A stretch of DNA of 28,720 nucleotides from an uncultured Candidatus Saccharibacteria bacterium (GTDB taxonomy: Bacteria > Patescibacteriota > Saccharimonadia > Saccharimonadales > Saccharimonadaceae): NCBI GenBank assembly GCA_949101405.1, contig CARYFM010000012.1, positions 1-28,720 of the forward strand, read 5' to 3'. Shown piece by piece: positions 10,966 through 19,095 of this stretch (position 1 is its first letter; each line of letters begins with the position of its first letter). The position numbers were made by a program, and so were the translations under genes. Below the pieces are notes generated by a model. The model searched no databases. It had not been told where the DNA came from and worked only from the letters and a program-made list of their open reading frames with translations.

Positions 10966-12951
10966 TTATTTTTCCGTAAGAGTTAAATCAGAGAGTGGTT
11001 TACCTTCAATAACCATCATGATATTGTCATGGGCAGTTTTGACTGTCTCTGGATTTGGCTCCATTACATAAAGCAACTGCTGCCCCATGGAATAGGTGAA
11101 ATTATGCGAGTCACTACCGTTGAGACTATACTGACCAATTTGCCAGGAAGGCATATCTTGAAGCTGCATTTTGACGAGACTACTGATTTCGTCTTTGCCG
11201 ATATTTGTAGTGATGCTGCTGGAGAGATTGTCAAGAATTTCGGCATATTTGGTGAGAATGACGGTAGAGCCACTGATTTTTTTGATGATGGCAGCTATGA
11301 CATCTTGTTGGTTTTGGACACGGTGGCGGTCGCCAGTAGCATAAGATTTGCGCTCGCGGGCAAAAGCCAGAGCCATAGCGCCATCCATATGAACGTTCCC
11401 TTTTGGAATGGTAATATTGCGGTTAGTCCAGGGGACAAATTGTTGATCGGAATAAACATCAATGCCGCCGATAGTATCGACAAGATCCACGACAGTAGAG
11501 AAATTTACTTTGAGATAATAATCAATTTCAATATCTAGTAAATCTTCAAGAGTTTCGACAGACATTTGGACGCCATAGATACCAGCATGCGTGAGCTTGT
11601 CACGGTTGCCAGTAGTACCATGAAGCTGGACGTAATAGTCGCGAGGAATAGAAGTGAGCAGAACTTCGTGAGTTTGAGGGTTGACAGTAGCAAGCATATT
11701 TACATCGCTGCGACCGCGTTGCATGCTGGAAATGTCACCATAGGCATCAATGCCGCTAATATAGACTGTAAAAGGCTCAGTGGAGATATCAATTTTGTTT
11801 TCACTGATGGAAGTTTTGGCGTCGACGCGAACCTCAATAGTATAGATAATGCGAGTATTTTCGCTAAAACGAGCTTTTTCGTTGGGGGCGAGATCATCTA
11901 ACACTCCTTGGTGGACGGCGCTAATGAGAACACCGTCAGCGCTATGGTCGGCAAGGCTACTAGAGAGTGCGCCGATCGAATCGACTTCTTTGAGCTCAAT
12001 TTTGACTAGGGCTCGGAGTTTTTTAAGAGCTTCTTGGTAAATATCTAAGTTTTCATTGTAAGTAGCAACGGTTTTACCACGGAGGTCATGAATATCTTTG
12101 TATTCGGAATCTTTTTCAACGACGACATAGTAAGATTCGGTGAGTGAATCTTGGTCTTTGAGATTGTCAAAGAAATCGAAAGTTTTATTGAGATAATTGA
12201 TGCCGAAGATATAAATTGTGCTAAAGAGAATGGAAAGGAAGAAAAATGGCATTTTGATAGCGGGTTTTAGTTTATGGTGTATCATCGCTATACTAAAGCC
12301 AATAGCAATGATACCGAGCACGGCTAAAGCTGGTAAGAGATACATGCTGGGCAAGAAATTAATAGCGACAATCATGGCACCAAGGATGGCGCTGCTAATA
12401 AGTAGGAGCAATGATAGAACGGCACCGACGATACGGAAGATTTGATAAGGCTTAGAGGCAAGTTTAGCTGTTCTGGATTTTACAGTCTTTTCGGTCTTTT
12501 TTGGTTTCTCTTCGGCGATATTTTCATTGGTGTCATAATTTTCTACACGTTTCTCTAAATCATCAAAGTCCATGTCTGTACTGCCAGCGGTGGTTTTGCT
12601 GCGGTCGGTAGGAATAGTGAAGGAATCAATGGCTTTGCCAGATTTTTTAGTAGTAGGCTTTTTGGCTGGGGTAGATTTAGCTTTGGTAGACGGGGATTTT
12701 TTGCTGGAGGTCTTGGTGCTGGTGTGTTTGATGTCGGCTAATTTGGGGGAATTTTTTGTGCTAGCGGATTTGCTAGTGACAGCTTTAGCTGCTTTTGGTA
12801 CGCTAGTTTTAGCTTTAGGCTTGGTGGATGCAGACTTGATTGTAGCGTCGCTTTTGACGTTGATTTTGGTAGTTTTGGTCTTAAGTTTAGTACTAGAGCT
12901 AGTATTCTTTTTGGCGGTCGACTTGTTGGAGGTTGATTTAGTTTCTGGCAT
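10966..12951 (-). CDS. LytR-CpsA-Psr (LCP) family glycopolymer ligase with basic tail
   Basis: LCP proteins transfer lipid-linked glycopolymers to peptidoglycan at the outer face of the membrane. In this 661-aa protein residues 1-110 are a Lys/Ser/Thr/Ala-rich cytosolic tail (TPAKKPTTKKSGK) like histone H1. Three transmembrane helices follow at about 171-198, 200-223 and 234-252. An extracellular segment (about 262-380) resembles a periplasmic-binding fold. The LCP domain then spans about 386-560, with VNPQTHEVLLTSIPRDYYV, DKLTHAGIYG and the Arg-rich FARERKSYATGDRHRVQNQQ expected to bind the polyprenyl pyrophosphate. It lies just downstream of the polysaccharide operon and probably attaches its product to the wall. 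It has its own promoter and terminator. Confidence 0.93.
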   Translation of the reverse strand: MPETKSTSNKSTAKKNTSSSTKLKTKTTKINVKSDATIKSASTKPKAKTSVPKAAKAVTSKSASTKNSPKLADIKHTSTKTSSKKSPSTKAKSTPAKKPTTKKSGKAIDSFTIPTDRSKTTAGSTDMDFDDLEKRVENYDTNENIAEEKPKKTEKTVKSRTAKLASKPYQIFRIVGAVLSLLLLISSAILGAMIVAINFLPSMYLLPALAVLGIIAIGFSIAMIHHKLKPAIKMPFFFLSILFSTIYIFGINYLNKTFDFFDNLKDQDSLTESYYVVVEKDSEYKDIHDLRGKTVATYNENLDIYQEALKKLRALVKIELKEVDSIGALSSSLADHSADGVLISAVHQGVLDDLAPNEKARFSENTRIIYTIEVRVDAKTSISENKIDISTEPFTVYISGIDAYGDISSMQRGRSDVNMLATVNPQTHEVLLTSIPRDYYVQLHGTTGNRDKLTHAGIYGVQMSVETLEDLLDIEIDYYLKVNFSTVVDLVDTIGGIDVYSDQQFVPWTNRNITIPKGNVHMDGAMALAFARERKSYATGDRHRVQNQQDVIAAIIKKISGSTVILTKYAEILDNLSSSITTNIGKDEISSLVKMQLQDMPSWQIGQYSLNGSDSHNFTYSMGQQLLYVMEPNPETVKTAHDNIMMVIEGKPLSDLTLTEK

Positions 12952-12997
12952 ATGATTCCCTATTCCCCATTAGCTAAATGTTTAAAATCTGTATATT

Positions 12998-13026
12998 ATT
13001 ATAGCGCTCAAAGCCATTTATGGCAA
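12998..13026 (-). promoter_or_regulatory. Promoter of the LCP gene
   Basis: TTGCCA (13026-13021), a 17-base spacer and TATAAT (13003-12998) on the minus strand, in the 91-base gap after the flippase gene. No strong terminator is seen after the flippase, so read-through from the polysaccharide operon is also possible. Confidence 0.8.
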
Positions 13027-13042
13027 TGTTATGGTATAATAG

Positions 13043-14566
13043 CTAATTATTGCGGCTTTTGATAAGTTGCATAATTCTATTTTTGCATTGCGTGAATTCT
13101 TTGGTGCGATATGTGGTGATGGTAAAAATTAATAGCGTGCTTATAGCTACAATGATTGCTTTTATGATAGTATGCAACAGTGTCGTTTCGATAATGAACT
13201 GGTTGATTAAAACGCTTGGTATAGAGCTTATTAGCACAATACCGACATATAGTAACTGTTTTGATATAAATTTAGAATATCCGTGTTTGAATATTTTTTT
13301 GTATAATAAATACGGTTGATGCCAGCTAGTTATAAGCAATCGAGATACTACTGTAGCCAACAATATACCAAATACTCCACAGATTTTGCCCATTATAAAT
13401 GATAGGACGATGTTTACTATAGCGAGCAATATTGTGTCGTTTTTAGCGTCTTTAAACAGTCCTGTTGTATCGCGAAATGTCCATATTGGATTTTGCATGG
13501 TATAAATGTAGAAGTTTATGATAATTATTATCGTAATATTATTATCCATAAGATAATCGCTACCCACCCAAATTGTTATAAAACTATTGAATATTGCTAT
13601 TAATTCTATGACGCAAAAACCAGTAATGAAAAAACATATATAGTTTAGTTGCATAAAAACCGATTCTTGCTTCTCCGAGTCCTTTTCCGTCATTAGATTA
13701 CCTACGCTTGCCGTAATGGCGTTAAAGAAGATGAAAATAATATTTGATAATGCTGATACTACCATGTAGTAGTTTGAATAAAATCCTACGGCGATTGTAT
13801 TGACTAGCATTGATATGAAAATGTTGTCTGTATTGTTTAGGATTGTACCGCTAACTTTGTATAGAAAGATTGATGAAACGTTCTTCTTGATTTCTTTTTT
13901 ATGCGATGGTTGTAAGCTCGCGGACTGTCTGATGTATGGATACATCCTATTAGCTATGGCTGAGCACAGAATATTGTTTAGCAGGGTACAACAAATTTGT
14001 ACGATGAGAAATGCGACGTAACTTTGTGAAATAGCAAGTATTGTGGTTTGTGCCAGTAGTTGTACTACTAAAACTGATACGTTTATTATTTTTGTAATAT
14101 ACATTTTTTGCTGGGCATTAATGATGGATGTTTTATACACGAAGGCGTATGAACAGACTGTATTTATCAGGAATAGTATATAATAAGCAATCAAATCGCG
14201 ATTGTCGAGGCTAGAATGAACTATGTACGTGAGAAAAGGTATAAGGATACATCCTGCTACTACGATGGCCCCAATAATGCTGATATAAATACGTCTATAA
14301 TAGTTTAGCAATGCGGCAATTTGTTTTTCGTCTTTATTCTTGATTGGTCTATACATACTATATATAATTGCGTTTCCAAAACCTAGTTCAGCCATTGACA
14401 ATAATGAAAGGATATTTGTGTATAGACCGCTAATACCAAGCATTTCTGCACCAAGGTAGTGGATAAAGATTGTTCTGGTGATGAAGTTTATAATCAGGAC
14501 GATAATTTGCGCTGCGAAGCCAAGTGCAACATTTTTGGCGCTATTTCTTGTACGGGAGTTTGACAT
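13043..14566 (-). CDS. Wzx-type polysaccharide flippase
   Basis: The 507-aa protein is hydrophobic throughout, with about 12-14 predicted membrane helices. It starts like the polysaccharide export branch of the MOP flippases: NVALGFAAQIIVLIINFITRTIFIHYLGAEMLGISGLYTNILSLLSMAELGFG. These proteins flip undecaprenyl-linked repeat units from the inside to the outside of the membrane for polymerisation. It is the last gene of the polysaccharide operon, 3 bases from the CapA-like gene, and has the same AT-rich base composition as the rest of the cassette. Confidence 0.9.
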   Translation of the reverse strand: MSNSRTRNSAKNVALGFAAQIIVLIINFITRTIFIHYLGAEMLGISGLYTNILSLLSMAELGFGNAIIYSMYRPIKNKDEKQIAALLNYYRRIYISIIGAIVVAGCILIPFLTYIVHSSLDNRDLIAYYILFLINTVCSYAFVYKTSIINAQQKMYITKIINVSVLVVQLLAQTTILAISQSYVAFLIVQICCTLLNNILCSAIANRMYPYIRQSASLQPSHKKEIKKNVSSIFLYKVSGTILNNTDNIFISMLVNTIAVGFYSNYYMVVSALSNIIFIFFNAITASVGNLMTEKDSEKQESVFMQLNYICFFITGFCVIELIAIFNSFITIWVGSDYLMDNNITIIIIINFYIYTMQNPIWTFRDTTGLFKDAKNDTILLAIVNIVLSFIMGKICGVFGILLATVVSRLLITSWHQPYLLYKKIFKHGYSKFISKQLLYVGIVLISSIPSVLINQFIIETTLLHTIIKAIIVAISTLLIFTITTYRTKEFTQCKNRIMQLIKSRNN

Positions 14567-14569
14567 ATT

Positions 14570-15676
14570 TTATGCAACCTCTAATTTATATGATTCCTTA
14601 ATAGCCCTATTTTTATTGCCAAGTATTCTGTTGATTTGCTGGACAATTTGTTGTAAATGCTGCTTGTCGTTTTCTGGTGCGTCGTTGTAGACATCAACAA
14701 TATTACGACAGATTGGCGTTGTGTCTAAGACGGTCTTAACTATACTATATTCTATGTTGGTAACTTTCTTTGTTATCTGGTCTATGCTTATGTTTGTAAT
14801 GATTGAAGTGTCTGGAAAATCATCTTTTTGATTATGATTAGAATATGGAGTAGCAAAAAAATTTCCTAAAGAATAGAATACTATTGTATTGCGCACTTTT
14901 CGTGCGCCTAATACTACGTGTGGGTGATTGGCGATAATTAAGTCTACGCCGAGCTTACTGACAAAATTACACAATCTTTTGGTATAATGTTCTACGCACT
15001 TATTATACTGGCCGCCAGTATGTAAGCATAGTACTACTATATCGGCTTTTTGTTTGGCGACTGTTACTTTCTTTTCAAGCTTTTGCAGATAAAATTTATC
15101 ACGATGGTATGAAAAAAAGTTAGCATTTTCACATAGTTTATTTTTAATTTTTCTGATGAGTACATGATTATGCTCCTGTTTTTTTAGCAAATCCACATGG
15201 AAAGAGTTTTCCTGTGTTAGGTATTGATGATTAATGAAAGCATTTGTTCCGTATGTGTATGATAGAAAGGCGATTTTTGTACCTTTGATTTGCTTAACAA
15301 ATATTTCATCACTTTCTGATAGAGTTCTATATGTTCCGGTATGCTCCAATCCTATTGTATCTAGACTATCAATATTCTCTTTTAATCCATCAATTCCGCA
15401 GTCTAGACAGTGATTATTCGCAGTTGATACAAAGTTAATGCCGGCGTCTTTAAGAGAGCGAGCAAATTGAACTGGTGCAGAAAAAGCGTACTTTGGCATG
15501 TTTTTGCGAACTTCTTTTACTATTGGTACCTCTAAGTTACCAATAGCGTAGTCGGCTTTTGTGAGGTTTTGAGCAATACTATTGTCAATGAACTTTGAAT
15601 AATTGGTTTTTGCCATAATACTATGGTTGTCACACATAATATCGCCAGTGAATATTAGGTTAATTTCGTTGTTCAT
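14570..15676 (-). CDS. CapA-like metallophosphatase-fold protein
   Basis: This 368-aa protein follows the CapA/PgsA (poly-gamma-glutamate capsule) family pattern. It has FTGDIM at 9-14, GNLEVPIV at 46-53, STANNHCLDCG at 84-94, LHTGG at 218-222 and NHPHVVLGARKV at 250-261, then FYSLGNF. These are the metal-binding positions of a calcineurin-like phosphoesterase fold. In the usual HWG-E motif Trp is replaced by Thr. No signal peptide or membrane helix is visible, unlike many CapA proteins, so it may act in the cytosol. Its task in this cluster is unknown; modification or removal of a phosphate on the glycan or its carrier is one possibility. Confidence 0.85.
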   Translation of the reverse strand: MNNEINLIFTGDIMCDNHSIMAKTNYSKFIDNSIAQNLTKADYAIGNLEVPIVKEVRKNMPKYAFSAPVQFARSLKDAGINFVSTANNHCLDCGIDGLKENIDSLDTIGLEHTGTYRTLSESDEIFVKQIKGTKIAFLSYTYGTNAFINHQYLTQENSFHVDLLKKQEHNHVLIRKIKNKLCENANFFSYHRDKFYLQKLEKKVTVAKQKADIVVLCLHTGGQYNKCVEHYTKRLCNFVSKLGVDLIIANHPHVVLGARKVRNTIVFYSLGNFFATPYSNHNQKDDFPDTSIITNISIDQITKKVTNIEYSIVKTVLDTTPICRNIVDVYNDAPENDKQHLQQIVQQINRILGNKNRAIKESYKLEVA

Positions 15677-15677
15677 A

Positions 15678-16922
15678 TTATCTCTGTGTGATTAATCGTA
15701 GTGCCTTACGGAATCTTTTTCTGGCGGCATAGCCTATTTTATAGAAATACTTTTTCTTGTATTGATTTACTTTATCAAAATCATAATCGTACATCCATGC
15801 ATATCGAGTGTTTCTTTTTAGGTCTGGATGTTCCTGGAACGCCTTTTGGATGTCTTGCCACAATATTGGATATTGAATAAAGACTCTGTTTTGTATTGTC
15901 TTTTTGGCGTCTTTATAGTCGCGGTCGGAAAGATTAAAACCTACTAGTTCTGGATTGCATCCGTTGGCGGCGAAGTCAAATATCGTACGATAACACTTCT
16001 CACAATGTTGACAGTTCTCAACGCGATAATCGTCTAGACACACCCGGAGCTTGATTTTCTTATTATATTTTTTGATGAATTCAGCAATAACACGACTTTT
16101 GTCTATGCGGTCATATTCGTATCCATCATGGATGATATTGGTGTTGGACAATTTAACATGGTTGTCTATCGTAGGGTCAGAAGCGCACGGGGCATGGTTT
16201 CTTTTGGAGAATGACGATGCAATATAAATAGTTTTCAATTTTTTGATATATGCAATTGGTGCTGCATGGGAAATAATTGCGATACCATGTTGCATGGCAT
16301 GCCAATAGTTGTCATGCAGAAGTGGCTTGATATATTTTGTGGCGCGCTTTTCATTAATTACCTTTCTAAATTCAGAACTAATAAAAGTAATTGGTAAGCC
16401 TAAATCTCCTGCCATGCTTGTTAGGTATTTTTTAACTGTGGTGATAATCTTTTTATAGCATAGGTTTATATCAGATCCTTGAATATTAATCAATAAAGGA
16501 TGTTCGTCATAGTGCGAAGCAACTGTAGACATGGCGTCGAGTCCACCACTAAAGAAGGCTGCTACTTGATTTGTACTGGTGTACGTATTATTTATAGAGT
16601 TTTCTACCGCAAGATTTCCTGAAAAAACGGTTTTGGGATACATATCCATATAGCCTTTCTTAATTTCGGGGACACTCTGCGTAAACTCGAGGTCTAGTTC
16701 ATGGACTTTTATAGTGGCATTACAAAGCCATGCAAGCGGTAATATATTGGCTACGAAGTGAATGTTGCAAATTGATAACGGTACATTGGCAACATTCTGA
16801 TCATAAGTTATGGTATATTTTCTTCTAGCGGTGAAAAAGCGTGCCCATTCTCCATTAATATTATAATGATAGGTGATAGAACGTTTGCTAACTTTTGTCG
16901 CGTCTAGCGTGATTGTATTCAT
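15678..16922 (-). CDS. QueC-like PP-loop ATP pyrophosphatase-type protein
   Basis: The 414-aa protein carries a PP-loop, FFSGGLDAMST at residues 123-133, which in this superfamily binds ATP and adenylates a carboxyl or similar group. Downstream, C295-x8-C304-xx-C307-xx-C310 has the exact spacing of the zinc site in QueC (7-cyano-7-deazaguanine synthase). The first 110 residues are an added domain not found in QueC. The protein is far from a housekeeping QueC and lies inside a surface-polysaccharide operon. It may activate a sugar carboxylate or form an amide or nitrile-like modification; that is an inference from the fold. The neighbouring genes abut it within 1-4 bases. Confidence 0.7.
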   Translation of the reverse strand: MNTITLDATKVSKRSITYHYNINGEWARFFTARRKYTITYDQNVANVPLSICNIHFVANILPLAWLCNATIKVHELDLEFTQSVPEIKKGYMDMYPKTVFSGNLAVENSINNTYTSTNQVAAFFSGGLDAMSTVASHYDEHPLLINIQGSDINLCYKKIITTVKKYLTSMAGDLGLPITFISSEFRKVINEKRATKYIKPLLHDNYWHAMQHGIAIISHAAPIAYIKKLKTIYIASSFSKRNHAPCASDPTIDNHVKLSNTNIIHDGYEYDRIDKSRVIAEFIKKYNKKIKLRVCLDDYRVENCQHCEKCYRTIFDFAANGCNPELVGFNLSDRDYKDAKKTIQNRVFIQYPILWQDIQKAFQEHPDLKRNTRYAWMYDYDFDKVNQYKKKYFYKIGYAARKRFRKALRLITQR

Positions 16923-16926
16923 TGTA

Positions 16927-17895
16927 TTAGAATTGTTCCTTCCAGGCTTTAATTCCGTCTTCTTTCAGATTTATTTTTGTAGTTATATTGGAGTAGATTA
17001 AATCAGGTAAGTCTTTAATGTCTTTGCGTTCGATTGTATTTAGGTTGCAGCTTTCTCTCATATCTCGAGTGCGGTTATCTATACTAATTATAACACTGCG
17101 TACGAAATTTTGCATGGCAAAGATTCCTGCATGTAGCCTTGTTCCGACGTAGTCTGCACTATTGGAGGTTAAAGCATGTTGGTATGCTGAAAGGTGCGGC
17201 GGGATAATTGTCAACTTTTCTGTATGTTCTAAACTCGTTAAATAAGCAAAATCTTCTGAACCTTGTACCCAGTATGATACTTTATTGTAGTTGTTTAATA
17301 AAATATTAATTAGCAGTTGGTCTTGGACTGGATTCTTATGATAGTCGGTGAGCGTAAAAATTACATTTGAAGCTTTCTTTGTTGGTATCTTAGCGCAGTG
17401 CTGTTTGGTTAGCATCCATGTCGTTGCGCAGCCAGTATTGATGGCTTGGAAACCAAGAGATTCAATTATTTCTTTTGTTCTTTCATCGCGGGCTGAATGA
17501 ATATAATTTGGACTTAGAATTTTTCTGTATAGATATTTCGTATATGTATCCATTGACGGACGGTTTGGGTTAACTCCGACTCCAACTAGGATGGAATTGC
17601 GGTATGGTTTGTAGTTAAAAATATTAACATTCCAGTTCGCCCAAGGTCGCATCATGTGGTATTGTAGGATATTGGTACCGGAAATAAACTTATATTGTGC
17701 CTCTTGGCAATATTTATATATTGGGTTTTTATTCGTGTTTTGATACCAATGCGATACCGGTGTATGGGTGGCATACTCTACCAAAAAATTGTTTTCGATA
17801 ATACTATTCAATTCTCGTTTGATTGAGTCATAAATAATGTAGTCGCCCATGTTACGACTACCGCAAGCCGTATTGAATATGACGTTTTGATTCAT
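16927..17895 (-). CDS. Polysaccharide pyruvyl transferase family protein
   Basis: The 322-aa protein matches the pyruvyl transferase fold (GT-B-like). The N-terminal nucleotide motif GSRNMGDYIIYDSI lies at about 12-25. The C-terminal signature YVGTRLHAGIFAMQNFVRSVIISID matches the conserved RxHaxi segment of CsaB-type enzymes. These enzymes add ketal-linked pyruvate from phosphoenolpyruvate to sugar residues, giving acidic surface polymers. The gene lies between the polymerase and the PP-loop protein with gaps of 23 and 4 bases. Confidence 0.85.
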   Translation of the reverse strand: MNQNVIFNTACGSRNMGDYIIYDSIKRELNSIIENNFLVEYATHTPVSHWYQNTNKNPIYKYCQEAQYKFISGTNILQYHMMRPWANWNVNIFNYKPYRNSILVGVGVNPNRPSMDTYTKYLYRKILSPNYIHSARDERTKEIIESLGFQAINTGCATTWMLTKQHCAKIPTKKASNVIFTLTDYHKNPVQDQLLINILLNNYNKVSYWVQGSEDFAYLTSLEHTEKLTIIPPHLSAYQHALTSNSADYVGTRLHAGIFAMQNFVRSVIISIDNRTRDMRESCNLNTIERKDIKDLPDLIYSNITTKINLKEDGIKAWKEQF

Positions 17896-17918
17896 TGCTT
17901 ACTCCTTTTGTTATAGCA

Positions 17919-19082
17919 CTATATTGTTTTAGACTTTGGGGCTTCTTTTTCAAGGTAAAACCTATATGTTTGATATCCGGATTCTACGGCGCTGGATGAG
18001 CTATAGTAAAATAATTCGTAGCAAACAAAGAATGCCATGATACAATATAGTAATTTCACATTGTTCTTGTATACATAAAATAGGATATTTGGTATTAGTG
18101 CGAGATAGAAAACAAAGAAGTAAGTTGTTAGCCGTCCAAAAGTATATGAACGGACGACGAAAGTTTGAATAATTGTACATATAATAACAGCATGGTACAT
18201 TCCCTTAGCTGTATTGTCCATTTTTAACATTTTTTTGTATGGTATCATGCAAAATGTAAGTAGAACCAGACGTATTAGCAGATTAAGAATAGTTGAGGTT
18301 TTAAACGATAAATCAAGGTAAGATCCAAAGTACATTTGACCGTAGTGTGTGTTTGATATGAGTGCTAGCAAGGGTATATATAATACGTGCCCTAGTATAG
18401 CTAATGCTATATATGTGATGAAGGTTCGATTTGTAAGATTAATCTTTGAGATAAAATATATCGGTAGGAAGATTAGTGCGCTGTTATGGATGCTTGACGC
18501 TATGATTATCGTGACAAGAAATTTTGGAAAATTCCGCTTAGGAGCAATAAAATTGTAAGAGAAAAACACTAGAGCAATTGCTAAAAGTTGTCTATATTGG
18601 TTAAATGTTTGAAAAAAGAGGCATGTACTTATAAATATAAATAACCCTAACGCTGGTTTTTTGCTGTACTTCCAGATTGTCTGATAGAATAATGATAGTG
18701 TTATAAAACTCAAACACGCAAAGAACACATGATAATCTATGTGTAGGAATGTGAAGATTGTAGCAATACTTCTAAAACCTATGCCTAGCCAGGCGCTTTG
18801 TTGTGCGCTTAATGTTCCGTGCGATATAGCTTCATATGCCGCTTTGTATGATTTTGTATCGGTTCCAACCGAGTCGTTTTTGAGAGCCATTAGGAGAAAT
18901 AGGGGCAAGAAAGAAATCACAATGTATAGGAGTGAGCTAGAGATTTTAATTGAAATGTTTTTAGTCTGGAACACAAAATGGCGTTTGTTATTACGTCTTT
19001 TGTTTGCAATATACATGAAATAGACAGCTATAACCTCTACTGCAAAATATAATAGTATTGTGTTGATGATGTTTGAGCTCAT
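17919..19082 (-). CDS. EpsG/Wzy-like polysaccharide polymerase
   Basis: This 387-aa membrane protein has about ten predicted helices. Near residues 69-80 it carries the EpsG-family motif NDSVGTDTKSYKAAYE, which precedes the first large periplasmic loop. The family polymerises lipid-linked oligosaccharide units outside the membrane. As with other Wzy-type proteins the sequence is otherwise poorly conserved, so the assignment rests on this motif, the helix pattern and the gene context of flippase, glycosyltransferase and priming transferase. Confidence 0.8.
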   Translation of the reverse strand: MSSNIINTILLYFAVEVIAVYFMYIANKRRNNKRHFVFQTKNISIKISSSLLYIVISFLPLFLLMALKNDSVGTDTKSYKAAYEAISHGTLSAQQSAWLGIGFRSIATIFTFLHIDYHVFFACLSFITLSLFYQTIWKYSKKPALGLFIFISTCLFFQTFNQYRQLLAIALVFFSYNFIAPKRNFPKFLVTIIIASSIHNSALIFLPIYFISKINLTNRTFITYIALAILGHVLYIPLLALISNTHYGQMYFGSYLDLSFKTSTILNLLIRLVLLTFCMIPYKKMLKMDNTAKGMYHAVIICTIIQTFVVRSYTFGRLTTYFFVFYLALIPNILFYVYKNNVKLLYCIMAFFVCYELFYYSSSSAVESGYQTYRFYLEKEAPKSKTI

Positions 19083-19095
19083 AACTTTTCCTCCA

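Noticed and set aside
13032..13038. Plus-strand TATAAT after the flippase gene as an antisense promoter
   Set aside because: No -35 element and no downstream plus-strand gene; probably chance in an AT-rich stretch.
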